Both the position numbers and the translations under genes were made by a program. This document shows, in pieces, positions 23,154-32,606 of a DNA stretch of 64,000 nucleotides (the first letter of the stretch is position 1; every line of letters begins with the position of its first letter). The stretch lies in contig NZ_JAHXGQ010000003.1 of NCBI RefSeq assembly GCF_019375475.1, forward strand, positions 620,001-684,000, given 5' to 3'. A model generated the notes under the pieces. That model saw only the letters and a program-made list of their open reading frames with translations. It searched no databases and had not been told where the DNA came from. Source of the DNA: Saccharothrix obliqua (GTDB lineage: Bacteria > Actinomycetota > Actinomycetes > Mycobacteriales > Pseudonocardiaceae).

Positions 23154-25355
23154 CTAGCGGATCCAGCCCAGGCGCAGGAAGACCGACTCGCCGGGCGCGT
23201 CGTCGAGCCCGTCGTTGTCCACCACGCCGACCAACCGCCGCAGCGGGCCGAAGCCGACGACCGCGATGCCCTCCACCTTGTCGTGCGCGGTCGCGCCGTC
23301 GGCCTTCAGGGCGGGCAGCAGGTCGCGTGCCGGGGACTTCGCCACCACCGGCTTCGGCTGCCCGGCGGGCGTCGGCGCGAGGCGCGAGATGTCGACCCGG
23401 TACACCTTCTTCGTGACGGCGGCGTCACCGCGCTGGTTGTCGCGCTCCAGCACCAGCAGGGTGCGGTCGTCCAGCGCGGTCACCTCGGACAGGCCGACCC
23501 AGCCGCCCGCGGGCGCGGCGTCCAGCGGGTACGCCGCGAACGCCCACTCGCCGGTCGCGGGCGTGAAGCGGGCCAGGGTCGCCTGGCCGCGCATGTCCGA
23601 CTTCCACTCCCGCTGCACCGCCACCCACACCTGCTCGGACGCACCGCGCCCGGTCACCGCCACGCCCTCGAAGCCGTTGCCGGTCGCGGTCGCCGCGACC
23701 GCCTCGGGCAGCGGCACCTCGCGCACCACCGCACCCGTCGGCGCGACCTCGACCAGCAGGTTCGGCTTCTTCTTGCCGTCGCCCTCGGACGCCACCCAGT
23801 ATCCGCCGCCCCGGCGGGCCGCGACGCCCTCGCCGTCGTACCCGACCGGCCGACCGTCCTTGGTCAACGCCAGCTCGGCGCGGACCCGCGCGGGCGCGGC
23901 GAGCGTGTCGATGGTGAGGACGCGTGTCGGCGAGTACGCGGAATCGGTGACCGCGACGACGTGGCGGTGGTCGCCCGGGACGCCGGACAGGCCGGACAAC
24001 GCGCCGAAGCCGATGCCGTCGGACACGATCGACGGCGTGCCCTGGTTGCGCTGCAAGGAAACCGCGAGCGGCGTGCGGGTCAGGCGGTACGAGGTGAGCG
24101 ACGAGCGGATGCCGTCGTCGGCGGCGTCCTCCTCGGCGGACACGACCAGCGTGCCGGTGGCCGGGATCGGCAGCAGGCCCTCCGGCCCGACACCGGTCGG
24201 CAGCGCCTGGAGGAACTTCGGGCGGCGTGCGTCGTCGATGTCGTAGACGGCGACCAGGTTCGCCCGCTCCATGCCGACGAACGCGTACCGGTGCCTGCCG
24301 AACGTCGCCACGGCCAGGCCCTCGGGCTCGACGCCCTTGTTGTCCGACCGGCCGTCCGGGTACTGGCCCTGCCGGATCGCGACCTGCTCCAGCTCGTTGC
24401 CCGACGAGTGCACGACCCGGCCGCTCGCCGCGTCGAACACCGTCCACGTGCGCGAGCCGCCCCGGTAGTCGCCTTCGTCGGCGGTGCCCAGCGTGCGGTC
24501 GTCCAGCCAGGCCACGGCATCCGGCTCGCGGGCGGCGGTGATGGTCTGCGACGGGTCGATGCGGCCGTCGTCGGCGGTGTCCACGCCGCGCACGGTCGCG
24601 GTGCCCGCCGAGAAGTGGTTCACCACCTCGCCACGACGCAGGTCCACGATCGCGATGTGGTTGTTCTCCTGGAGCGTGACGGCGACCTGGTCGCGCCCGT
24701 TGATGCTCACGTACTCGGGTTCGGGGTCCTCGGGCGCGACCTCGGCGAGGCCGGTCAGCTCGACGCGGCGCTGCGTCCACCCGGTCGGCGCGCCCTTCAG
24801 GTCCACGATCGCGAGGAACCCGGCGGGCGCCTGCGGCAGCGCGCCGCCGTCGACGTCCTCGTCGCGCTCGTTCTCGATGGCGACCGCCGCGTACCGGCCG
24901 TCCCGGGAGATGTCGATGGAGTCCGGCTGCCCGCCGAGGTCGTGGGACGCGACCACCCGGCGGCCGTCCAGGTCGACCACCAGCAGCACGCCGGAAGGCG
25001 TGCGGCGGGACGGCGAGGTGTTGACCGCCACGAGGGCGAGTCGGCCCACGACGTCCACCGAGGTCGGTTCGCCGGGCACGGCGAGCGTGCCGTCCGGCGT
25101 GAACCGGCCGTCGCGGACGCGCGTGAACCCGATCCGCCTGCCGGGGGAGTCGGTGTAGACGACCGTGCGGCCGTCCGCGGTGGCGGCGGCGATCTCGGCG
25201 GCGGTGTGCTCGGCCGCGGTGCTGTTGCGGAACACGGGCATCGTGTCGACCCGCTGGAACCGCTCGGTCCCGTGCGCGCCGGCGGGCGGCGCGAGGACCG
25301 ACGTGCTGATACCGCAGACCAGCAGGACCGCGAGTGCTCGTACCGGACGGGCCAC
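23154..25355 (-). CDS. Secreted esterase-like phytase family protein
   Basis: 733 residues. An N-terminal signal peptide (VARPVRALAVLLVCGISTS with an AGA-type cleavage site near residue 28) indicates export. The mature protein is a long repeat of beta-propeller blades, including SVDVVGRLALVAVNTS, VEPEGLAVATFGRHRYAFVGMERA and, in the C-terminal third, YDGEGVAARRGGGYWVASEGD and NGFEGVAV, the pattern of the esterase-like phytase (Phytase-like) domain. GTG 25355 has GGAGG 5 nt upstream. Probably an extracellular phosphoesterase; no catalytic residue can be assigned with confidence. Transcribed divergently from the kinase gene. Confidence 0.85.
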   Translation of the reverse strand: MARPVRALAVLLVCGISTSVLAPPAGAHGTERFQRVDTMPVFRNSTAAEHTAAEIAAATADGRTVVYTDSPGRRIGFTRVRDGRFTPDGTLAVPGEPTSVDVVGRLALVAVNTSPSRRTPSGVLLVVDLDGRRVVASHDLGGQPDSIDISRDGRYAAVAIENERDEDVDGGALPQAPAGFLAIVDLKGAPTGWTQRRVELTGLAEVAPEDPEPEYVSINGRDQVAVTLQENNHIAIVDLRRGEVVNHFSAGTATVRGVDTADDGRIDPSQTITAAREPDAVAWLDDRTLGTADEGDYRGGSRTWTVFDAASGRVVHSSGNELEQVAIRQGQYPDGRSDNKGVEPEGLAVATFGRHRYAFVGMERANLVAVYDIDDARRPKFLQALPTGVGPEGLLPIPATGTLVVSAEEDAADDGIRSSLTSYRLTRTPLAVSLQRNQGTPSIVSDGIGFGALSGLSGVPGDHRHVVAVTDSAYSPTRVLTIDTLAAPARVRAELALTKDGRPVGYDGEGVAARRGGGYWVASEGDGKKKPNLLVEVAPTGAVVREVPLPEAVAATATGNGFEGVAVTGRGASEQVWVAVQREWKSDMRGQATLARFTPATGEWAFAAYPLDAAPAGGWVGLSEVTALDDRTLLVLERDNQRGDAAVTKKVYRVDISRLAPTPAGQPKPVVAKSPARDLLPALKADGATAHDKVEGIAVVGFGPLRRLVGVVDNDGLDDAPGESVFLRLGWIR

Positions 25356-25507
25356 CTTGCCTCCAACCTCGACGACGGGCGCGCGCTTTGTAGCGCACGG
25401 GAACGACTTGGGGATGAACTTCCCATGTCCGACCGGCGTCGGATCAGCCCGAACAGCCGCATCCGGTCCGTTCCGCCGGGACGTCGGCGGTCCACGCCCG
25501 CGGTCGG

Positions 25508-25513
25508 TAGGCT
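25508..25513 (+). promoter_or_regulatory. -10 element of a leaderless transcript
   Basis: TAGGCT ends 6 nt before GTG 25520, the distance expected if transcription starts at the start codon. No ribosome-binding site is seen in front of this gene. Confidence 0.5.
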
Positions 25514-25519
25514 CGACGC

Positions 25520-26383
25520 GTGGTCGATCTTCCGCTGCACGAGTCGTCCGCCACCCTGCTGCCCGGTCCGCTCGCGGAACTGCCCACGCGGATCGCCGCG
25601 GCCGGCGGCCTCGCCGGTGCCCTCGCGACCCGGCTCGAACCCGACCCGGCCGGGCTGTCCCGCGCGGCGCTGGTCGAGGCGGCGAGCGCGGAGGCCGACC
25701 GGTTGGCCGACATCGTGGTGCGGCCGGAACACCTCGTGCTGGGACTGGTGCGCGCGACCGGCGGCGCGTTGGCGCGGGCACGTGAGGTGTGGCAGCTGAT
25801 CGTCGCTGAGAGGGCTTACGCGGACTACCTGGAGCTGCGACCGGGTGGCGGGACGCCCGTCGTCGTGCTGGTGGCCGGTGTGCCGGGCACGGGCAAGAGC
25901 ACCCTGGCCGAGGGGCTGGCACGGCGGCTGCGCGCACCCGTGTTCTCGATGGACTGGCAGATGGGCGCGTTGCGGCCGTTCGGGGTGCTGCGTGACGACA
26001 ACGTCGCGCCGCTGGCCGAGACGAACCTGACCGCGTCGGTGGCCCGCCAGCTGCACCTGGGGCTGGACGCGGTGATCGACGCGACCGGGCACCGCCGGGA
26101 GGTGCGGGACCGGTGGCGCGCCTTGGTCGAACGGCTCGGCGGCGTGTTCCTGGGCGTCGAGTGCGTGTGCTCGGACGAACAGGCGCAACGCGCCCGCGTG
26201 GAGGGCCGGTCGCGCGGCATCCCCGGCTGGCACGCCACCGTCTCCTGGGAGCACGTCCAGCGGATGAAAACCCTGTGGGAGCCCTGGGAAGCACCGCACC
26301 TGGTGATCGACTCGGCGGTCGACGGCCCGGACGAAGCGCTGGCGAAGGTCCTCGCGCGTTACCGGGAGATCGCCGAGCGGTAG
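25520..26383 (+). CDS. P-loop kinase-like ATPase (AAA_33 type)
   Basis: 287 residues. Residues 1-105 are an Ala-rich helical N-domain. Residue about 112 onward is a P-loop kinase: VVVLVAGVPGTGKSTLAEGLARRL (Walker A, in pieces), an acidic strand LDAVIDATGHRREVRDRW and a lid with Arg residues (RARVEGRSRGIPGWHATVSWEHV). This pattern is shared by zeta-toxin-like, gluconate-kinase-like and polynucleotide-kinase-like enzymes. Its end overlaps the convergent ARPP-like gene by 25 nt. Phosphate acceptor unknown; a nucleic-acid or small-molecule kinase are both open. Confidence 0.82.
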   Translation: MVDLPLHESSATLLPGPLAELPTRIAAAGGLAGALATRLEPDPAGLSRAALVEAASAEADRLADIVVRPEHLVLGLVRATGGALARAREVWQLIVAERAYADYLELRPGGGTPVVVLVAGVPGTGKSTLAEGLARRLRAPVFSMDWQMGALRPFGVLRDDNVAPLAETNLTASVARQLHLGLDAVIDATGHRREVRDRWRALVERLGGVFLGVECVCSDEQAQRARVEGRSRGIPGWHATVSWEHVQRMKTLWEPWEAPHLVIDSAVDGPDEALAKVLARYREIAER

Positions 26384-27489
26384 CGCGCGAGGACGTCCTC
26401 CCGCAGCAGCGAACCGAGCCCGGCGGACGCGATCCGCGTGCCCAGTCGGGCTTCGGTGACGCCCAACGCCGCCGCGGCGTCCGACATGCGCCACCCGTGC
26501 GCGGAGAGGTGGTTGAGCAGGTAGCCGCGGCGGATCTGGCTCTCCGACAGGCGGAACGTCTTCAGGTACGCGGTGCGGCCCCGGCTGTCGGTGATCAGCT
26601 CGCCGATGTGGTTCTCCTCCTTCACCCGGAAACCGGGCAGGAACCGGGACAGCGTGAAGCCGCCCATCCGGTGCACGCGGCGGATGTCGTAGGACGGCTC
26701 CAGCAACCCGGCGGCCATCGTCCCGTGGAACGCCGACCACTCCGCCTGCTGCCGGTTCGCGGCGGCCCGCAGGTCGGCGAGGGTGCGGATGTGCGCGTCG
26801 GGCAGGCGCACCTCGAACTGCCGCACCGGGGCGGAGTACAACGCGTACTGGTACACCAGTTCGCCGTACATGTCGTGCACGAGGGTCGCGTGCAGTTCCC
26901 GGTAGTCGTCCGGGTGCGGCACGACGAACACCGCCGCCAGCGCGTCCGCCGCGTACACCGCCACGCCGCACTGGCCGGGGTGGATCTCGAAGACCTTCAC
27001 CGCGTCCGCGAGGCCGTCCACCCGCTCGCCCAGGTACGCCTGCTCGGCGCGGGGCGACAGGCCGTGCCGGATCGCGCGCTGCGACCACTCGTCCCACACC
27101 ACGTCCGGACCGCCGAAGTGGAGCGCGAGGTAGCCCTCCAGCGCGAGGTGCAGCGGCAGGAACCGCAGGCGGTTCTTGTCGACGCGTCGCGCCATCCGGC
27201 GGTGGAAGCGCACCGGGACGGTCGACCGGGGCGCGTCCTCGCGGGTGAGTTCGGTGCCGTACGCGGCGGCCGGTGTGCCGTCGGTGGTCCAGGCGGCGAC
27301 GAACCCGTGCGGGATGTACGAGACGTAGTGGGTCCCGTCGCCGACGTCGACCACACCGACGCCGTCGTGGAGGCGCGGGTGCAGGCGCAACTGCGTGATC
27401 GGCTCGTCGCGGACCAGCGGCACGAGGCGCACACCACCCCACACCTGGGCGGGCCGCGTGGTGAGCCCCGTCAGGTCGAGCCGGGCCAT
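26359..27489 (-). CDS. ARPP-like domain protein with C-terminal helix-turn-helix
   Basis: 376 residues, soluble. The core contains FEIHPGQCGVAVYAADALAAVFVVPHPDDYRELHATLVHDMYGE (in sequence), which I recognise as the ARPP type of domain described by comparative genomics in putative RNA-conflict and repair systems. Residues about 320-376 form a Fis-like HTH (SESQIRRGYLLNHLSAHGWRMSDAAAALGVTEARL, in part). Its start codon directly abuts the stop of the vWA gene, so translation is coupled. Biochemical role unknown; identification rests on pattern memory and needs a profile search. Confidence 0.6.
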   Translation of the reverse strand: MARLDLTGLTTRPAQVWGGVRLVPLVRDEPITQLRLHPRLHDGVGVVDVGDGTHYVSYIPHGFVAAWTTDGTPAAAYGTELTREDAPRSTVPVRFHRRMARRVDKNRLRFLPLHLALEGYLALHFGGPDVVWDEWSQRAIRHGLSPRAEQAYLGERVDGLADAVKVFEIHPGQCGVAVYAADALAAVFVVPHPDDYRELHATLVHDMYGELVYQYALYSAPVRQFEVRLPDAHIRTLADLRAAANRQQAEWSAFHGTMAAGLLEPSYDIRRVHRMGGFTLSRFLPGFRVKEENHIGELITDSRGRTAYLKTFRLSESQIRRGYLLNHLSAHGWRMSDAAAALGVTEARLGTRIASAGLGSLLREDVLARYRSAISR

Positions 27490-28896
27490 CTACGCGTCCT
27501 CCAGGTAGCGGGCGGTGCGGGTGGCGAAGTGCGCGTGCAGCTCGGGCAACCCGGTCCGGCCCTCGGTGAAGCGGGCGAACTCGACCAGGGCGGGCACGTC
27601 CTCGGCGTCCCGCACGCCGAGCGTCGGCGTCAGCGGGGAGAGGCGCTTCACGTCGAAGTCGGCCACGTCGTACACCGGGTTGAGGTGCACGACGCCCACC
27701 CGGCGGTCGGGGTCGAGCTTCGTCCGCCACACCCGCAGCACCTCGGCGGCGAGCCCGTGCGGCGCGTTGTCCCAGCCGTCGGACACGATCAGCAGCCGGT
27801 CCGGTCCGTGCTCCAGCGCGTCGAGCACGCGCTCGCCCAGGGGCGTCACGCCCAGCGGGTGCGTGAGCAACGCGTCGTCGCGCCCCGACGTCCACAACGG
27901 CACGTACCGGTCGGCCAGCGCCTCGAACAGGAAGTGGCAGGCGAGCGCGACGGCCAGCGGCCGGCGGCGCTTCACGGCCGAGCCGAACGCGGAGAAGCTG
28001 TCGTCCAGCACCGCCGCCACCCGACCCCAGCGGCCCGCGTCCCGGCCGCACACCCGCCGGGCCGCCGCGCGCAGCGCACCCGTCAGCTCGCCGCGCCGGT
28101 CCACGCGTTCCGCCACGGGCAACGACAACACGTAGGACGCGAGGCGCGTCAACGGCAGCGCGGCCAGGTCGACGGACACGGCGGTCTTCTCGCGTCGCGC
28201 GGTGTTCTGGAGCCGCAGCCGTTCCAGCCGGGTCAGGCGGGGTTCGATGCGCTCCAGGAACACCGCCCGGTCGATGCCGTGCTTGGCGGCGAAGCCTTCG
28301 GCGACCGTGTAGGGCAGTTCGTACACGGCGGTGTGCTCGTAGTGCGCGCGTCGCCACGCGTCCAGCAGTGGTGTCTCGTAACGCTTGCGGTGGTCTCGTG
28401 CGAACAGGAACCCGCCGACCTCCGGTGCGTCCGGCACGACGTGCGCGTGCCGCAACGCGTTCTTGAGGCCGGCGCGGTACTTCACGGCGTCGAGCGCCGG
28501 GTCCGGCCGTGCGGCCACCCAGTCGCGGATGATCGCGCGGGTGCGCCGGTTGTTCACCTTCGCCCGCCGCAGCGCCCGGAAAACGTCGTACACGCGCTGC
28601 GGCGGCAGGTCGCGCAGCCGTCGCGCGATCAACGCGCCCTCGGTGGCCCGCTGCTCGGGCGTCGCCTCGGAGGTGGTCTCCAGCAGGCGGCGGACGATGA
28701 GCGCCGCGTTGTGGTCGTTGATGTCCATCGCGAGGGTCGCCGCGTACAGGTCGCGGTAGTTGCCCGCCACGTACTCGTGCAGGAACTCCAGCGAGAGCCG
28801 CTGTTCGCGGGCCGTGTGGTGGAACTCGTGCTGCCCGGTGGACGTGGTGGCCGCGTTGACGAACATCAGCATGTCCTCGGCGGTGACGGCGTCCAT
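27490..28896 (-). CDS. TROVE-like/vWA-domain protein
   Basis: 468 residues. Residues 1-280 are helical, with HEFHHTAREQRLSLEFLHEYV and INDHNAALIVRRLLE, resembling TROVE/HEAT-like RNA-binding modules. From about residue 290 a von Willebrand A domain begins: AAVLDDSFSAFGS gives the DxSxS metal site, with DRLLIVSDGWDN supplying the later Asp. Ro60-like proteins pair these two modules and bind structured RNA. ATG 28896 is preceded by GAGGGG. The ARPP-like gene follows with no gap. Likely an RNA quality-control or stress system; not proven by sequence. Confidence 0.6.
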   Translation of the reverse strand: MDAVTAEDMLMFVNAATTSTGQHEFHHTAREQRLSLEFLHEYVAGNYRDLYAATLAMDINDHNAALIVRRLLETTSEATPEQRATEGALIARRLRDLPPQRVYDVFRALRRAKVNNRRTRAIIRDWVAARPDPALDAVKYRAGLKNALRHAHVVPDAPEVGGFLFARDHRKRYETPLLDAWRRAHYEHTAVYELPYTVAEGFAAKHGIDRAVFLERIEPRLTRLERLRLQNTARREKTAVSVDLAALPLTRLASYVLSLPVAERVDRRGELTGALRAAARRVCGRDAGRWGRVAAVLDDSFSAFGSAVKRRRPLAVALACHFLFEALADRYVPLWTSGRDDALLTHPLGVTPLGERVLDALEHGPDRLLIVSDGWDNAPHGLAAEVLRVWRTKLDPDRRVGVVHLNPVYDVADFDVKRLSPLTPTLGVRDAEDVPALVEFARFTEGRTGLPELHAHFATRTARYLEDA

Positions 28897-29078
28897 CGGC
28901 CCCTCGGTCGGGAGTGGGTGGGCGCCGGTCGGGGAATGGGGGCGCGAACGGCGAATCTTCGCTTCAAAGGCGGTTTTCGGAAGTCGCACCGGAGTCCCGC
29001 GACCGGCGTGCCCGCACGCTATCAGCCGCCGCGGCCGGGCGAAGTGGAATTCAGCCGCGCTCACACCGCTTCGGTCCG

Positions 29079-32000
29079 CTACCGCTTCGGTCCCACCGCG
29101 CCCAAGCCCCGGCGGCTCAGTGGTGGCGGTGGCTCGGGGGTTTCCGGTTCGGCCAGGGCGTCGTACGCGGCCAGCCAGCCGGTCGCCCGGTAGTCGCCGC
29201 GGCGCGTGAACACGGCGACGCCCACATCCGGGTCGTCCGAGGCGGGGTAGGGCAGTTCGGTGTCGGCCCTGGTCGGCGTGGCCGGTCCGTGGTGCTTGCC
29301 GCGCCACGTCACCGCCGACGCGCCCACCGTGCCGGACACCGACGCGTGGCCCTCGCCCGCGGTGAGCACGGCGGTGGTGACGCGTTCCCGCAGCAGCGCG
29401 GTGTACCCGGCCTGGTCGAGTTCGCACCCGGCGGGCGGGCGGCCCGGTTGCCAGTCCGGCGCGCGGACACCGCGCGCGACCGCCGAGCGCCACATCTCCG
29501 GCACCAGCTCGTGCGCCCGCGCCCGGGTCGCCATCTGCTCGCACAGCCACAGCAGGCGGCCCGCGCCGCGCCGCGGCTCCAGGCGCCGCCACCGCACCCG
29601 CTGGTCCAGGTCGGCCGCCACCACCGCGATCCACGGGTGCACGGTGCCCAGCGCGCCCTGCGCCGCCAGCCACGACAGGTAGCGCGGCGCCTGCTCGAAC
29701 ACCGGGTGCAGCGTCGACAGGGGCACACCCGCCGCGACCCGCCGCCCCCGCCCGGTCGCGAACAGGTGCGGCGACCGGGCCGCCAGCAACAACGCCGCCC
29801 GTGCCAGGTCGCCGGGCGCGGTCGTGGTCTGGGCGCCCAGGCCCTTCACCGACGCGGTGTGCGTGATCCGCGACGACCGGCCACCCGCCTTGATCGCGGT
29901 CGCCACGGCGGGCCGCACCTGGTCGGGCACGGCGATCGCCGCCAGCTCCGGCACCGCCACCGAGAGCACCAGGGTCAACGCGTCCTCGGCGGCGTCCGCG
30001 TCCGTCGGCGGCGGCAGCAGGCCCAGCGCGTACCGCAGGCGTCGCCCGGACCTGGTCGACACCATCATCCGGGCGGTGAGCCTGCCCAGTTCGGTGATGG
30101 CCAGACCGCCGTCCGGCCCGTCCACGAGGTGTCCCTCCGCCACCAGGAACGCCACCGCGTCCTGCACGGGCTGGAGCGCGTCGTCGCCCTGGGCGTGCGC
30201 CAGCGTCTCCACCCACCACGCCTCGGCGTCGGGCACGCTGGTGATCCGGCCCTGGAGCACCTCGGCCAGCACGTGGTCCGGCAGGCTCTCGTGGATGCGC
30301 GAGTACACCGAGTACCCGGCGACCAGCCGCGCCTGCCACGCCGCCCGCTGGTGCTCGTCCACCACCAGGTACGACCAGCCCTCGTGCTCGCCCGCGCCGA
30401 TCCGCCCGGCCCGGCCGAACATCTGGAGCACCATCGACGTGTCCATCGGCTCGCCGCCGACCGTGGTGTCCCGCACGATCACCGCGCGAGCGGGCAGGTT
30501 CACGCCCGCCGCCACCGTGGACGTCGCCACCAGCACATCGGCGGAGCGCTCCCGGAAGGCGCGTTCGGCCGCGTGCTTGTGCTCGTAGTCGGCGTAGTGC
30601 AGGCGCACCCCGACGTCCGCGCACACCTCGGTGAGCCCGTCCACGTCGTCCGCCGCCACGGTGTGCACGGGCGCGCCGCGCTCGGCCGCGATCGCCATCG
30701 CCGTGGAGCGCACGTTGCGCTTCGAGCCGCAGAACACCAGCACGCTGCCCTGCTCGGCGGTGTGGCGGTGGGTGAGGTCCACCACGACCTGCTCCCGCAG
30801 CCGCGCGTTCTGCGCGAACCCGGAGCCCGCGGGCACGGTCGGCAGCTGCCAGGTGACCCGCGACGGCCGCCAGGTCGTCGCGACCAGCTCGGCCTCCAGC
30901 CACTCGGCGACCTCGGCCGCGTTGGACACCGTCGCCGACAGCCCCACGATGCGGACCGGCGAGTCCGCGCCACGCACCCTGGCCAGCAACGCCTCCAGCA
31001 ACGCGCCCCGGCCGGGGGTGCCCAGCAGGTGGATCTCGTCCACCACGAGGCAGCCGACCTCGCCCAGCGCGGCCTGGAGCGACGCGGCGCGGCACACCGC
31101 CTCGAACTTCTCCGTCGTGGCCACCCACAGGTCCGCCGCCCGGACCCGCGCCACGTCCACCGCGTACTCGCCGGACAGCCGCTCCACCCGCAGCCCGCGT
31201 GCCCGCCACGACTCCAGCTCGCGGTCCAGCTCGTCGGTCAGCGACCGCTGCGGCACCAGCCACGCGGCCTTGCGGCCCTCCTCCAGGATGGTCCGGAGCA
31301 CCGCCAACATGCCGACCGCGGTCTTGCCCGCGCCGGTCGGCGCGGTGACCAGCAGGTGCCCGTCGTGGTCGAGCACGTGCGGCGCGGCCTGCGCCTGGGC
31401 CGGGTTGAGCACCGGGAACGGCAGGTAGGGCAGCCACTCCGGCGGCACGAAGCGGTCCACCGGCACGGGGTCCGGCGTGGTGGCGGGCGCGGGTTCGTGC
31501 AGGTCCCACAGCAGGCCGAAGGCGAGCCGCGCGGCCAGCGCCTGATCACCGGCGACGGGCTCGCACGGCTCCGGCGCGATCCCGCCGACCCCGGACAGCC
31601 AGGCGGTGGCCCGCAGCCCGTCGTCGTCGCCCGCCACGGTCTCCTGCTCCAGCCAGTGCCGGACGGACCGGTGCGCCACGCCCTCCTGGTCCAGCAGGGC
31701 GCGCAGGCCGTCGAACTCGGGCCGGTCGGGCATGATCACCCGGCCGCCCTCCACCCCGGGCGGTGGTTTCACGGTCGGGTCGACCGTCTTGCACCACCAG
31801 ATCGGGCCCACCGGCTCGACCAGCGCGGCGGGCAGCTCCGGCGGCTCGTCGCCCGCCGCGGCGGGCACGGTGTCGGAACCGGCCAGCACGGACCGGATGC
31901 GTGCCGCCATGACGGCGGTGGAGACCCGTCGCGGTCGGACGACCTCCGCCGGCCGCTCGACAACGGGTTCGCTCTCGCCCTCGTCGGCCGTGCTCTGGTC

Positions 32001-32405
32001 GGCCGCGGTCGACGGGGGCTCGACGGTCCCGCTGGTGTCCTCGGTGCTTTCCCGCGCCAGCGCGGCGAGCTGGGCGTCCTCGGCGGCGCGGCGGGCGACG
32101 GCGTCCGGGCGCAGCTCGCCCAGCACGGTGCGTTGCGACAGGTGCAGCTCACGCAGGGTGAACGACCGTGGGCAGGCGACGCACACGACGGCGGCCTGCA
32201 ACTGCTGCTTGCCGCGGTGCGGGTGGGCCCGGTAGAGGCCGTGCAGGGCGCCGGAGCACCGGGGGCACGGCTTCTCGACCGGGATCGGCGAGACCTGCCA
32301 GCCGGGCTCGGCGTACCGGGCGATCGCGGGCTCGGGGCGGACACCCCACCGCGCTTCGACCACGCCGGCGACGGACGTGTCGACCTGCGGCGACCCCCGG
32401 ACCAC
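29079..32405 (-). CDS. Ski2-like DEAD/DEAH-box helicase with N-terminal zinc motif
   Basis: 1108 residues. A CPRCSG...CVACPRS pair near residues 47-78 looks like a zinc ribbon. The helicase core has motif I APTGAGKT (about residue 353), Ia LVPQRSL, II VDEIHLLG, III GLSATVSN, and a second RecA domain with VLVATSTVAAGVNLP and motif VI QMFGRAGRIG. A winged-helix and a ratchet-like C-terminal region follow. This is the Ski2/Hel308 class, which unwinds RNA or DNA 3' to 5'. GTG 32405 is supported by GGAGG 6 nt upstream. It lies 182 nt upstream of the vWA/ARPP pair, on the same strand. Confidence 0.88.
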   Translation of the reverse strand: MVRGSPQVDTSVAGVVEARWGVRPEPAIARYAEPGWQVSPIPVEKPCPRCSGALHGLYRAHPHRGKQQLQAAVVCVACPRSFTLRELHLSQRTVLGELRPDAVARRAAEDAQLAALARESTEDTSGTVEPPSTAADQSTADEGESEPVVERPAEVVRPRRVSTAVMAARIRSVLAGSDTVPAAAGDEPPELPAALVEPVGPIWWCKTVDPTVKPPPGVEGGRVIMPDRPEFDGLRALLDQEGVAHRSVRHWLEQETVAGDDDGLRATAWLSGVGGIAPEPCEPVAGDQALAARLAFGLLWDLHEPAPATTPDPVPVDRFVPPEWLPYLPFPVLNPAQAQAAPHVLDHDGHLLVTAPTGAGKTAVGMLAVLRTILEEGRKAAWLVPQRSLTDELDRELESWRARGLRVERLSGEYAVDVARVRAADLWVATTEKFEAVCRAASLQAALGEVGCLVVDEIHLLGTPGRGALLEALLARVRGADSPVRIVGLSATVSNAAEVAEWLEAELVATTWRPSRVTWQLPTVPAGSGFAQNARLREQVVVDLTHRHTAEQGSVLVFCGSKRNVRSTAMAIAAERGAPVHTVAADDVDGLTEVCADVGVRLHYADYEHKHAAERAFRERSADVLVATSTVAAGVNLPARAVIVRDTTVGGEPMDTSMVLQMFGRAGRIGAGEHEGWSYLVVDEHQRAAWQARLVAGYSVYSRIHESLPDHVLAEVLQGRITSVPDAEAWWVETLAHAQGDDALQPVQDAVAFLVAEGHLVDGPDGGLAITELGRLTARMMVSTRSGRRLRYALGLLPPPTDADAAEDALTLVLSVAVPELAAIAVPDQVRPAVATAIKAGGRSSRITHTASVKGLGAQTTTAPGDLARAALLLAARSPHLFATGRGRRVAAGVPLSTLHPVFEQAPRYLSWLAAQGALGTVHPWIAVVAADLDQRVRWRRLEPRRGAGRLLWLCEQMATRARAHELVPEMWRSAVARGVRAPDWQPGRPPAGCELDQAGYTALLRERVTTAVLTAGEGHASVSGTVGASAVTWRGKHHGPATPTRADTELPYPASDDPDVGVAVFTRRGDYRATGWLAAYDALAEPETPEPPPPLSRRGLGAVGPKR

Positions 32406-32606
32406 TCATCGCCTCCACTGCACCGGTGAGCACGCGATGCTAACCCGTTCGGTCGGCGCGTCGCAGGCGGGCGGGGTGTGCGCCACGCCGCCCGGGGTAC
32501 GGGAGTCGTGGGCCGCGATGCGCAGCGAAAGGGTTCCGGTGGGTTACTGCACGGTCGACGTGGGCGGTCGAGACTGGGTGGTGCGCGGGTATCGAAGGGA
32601 TGTGCG

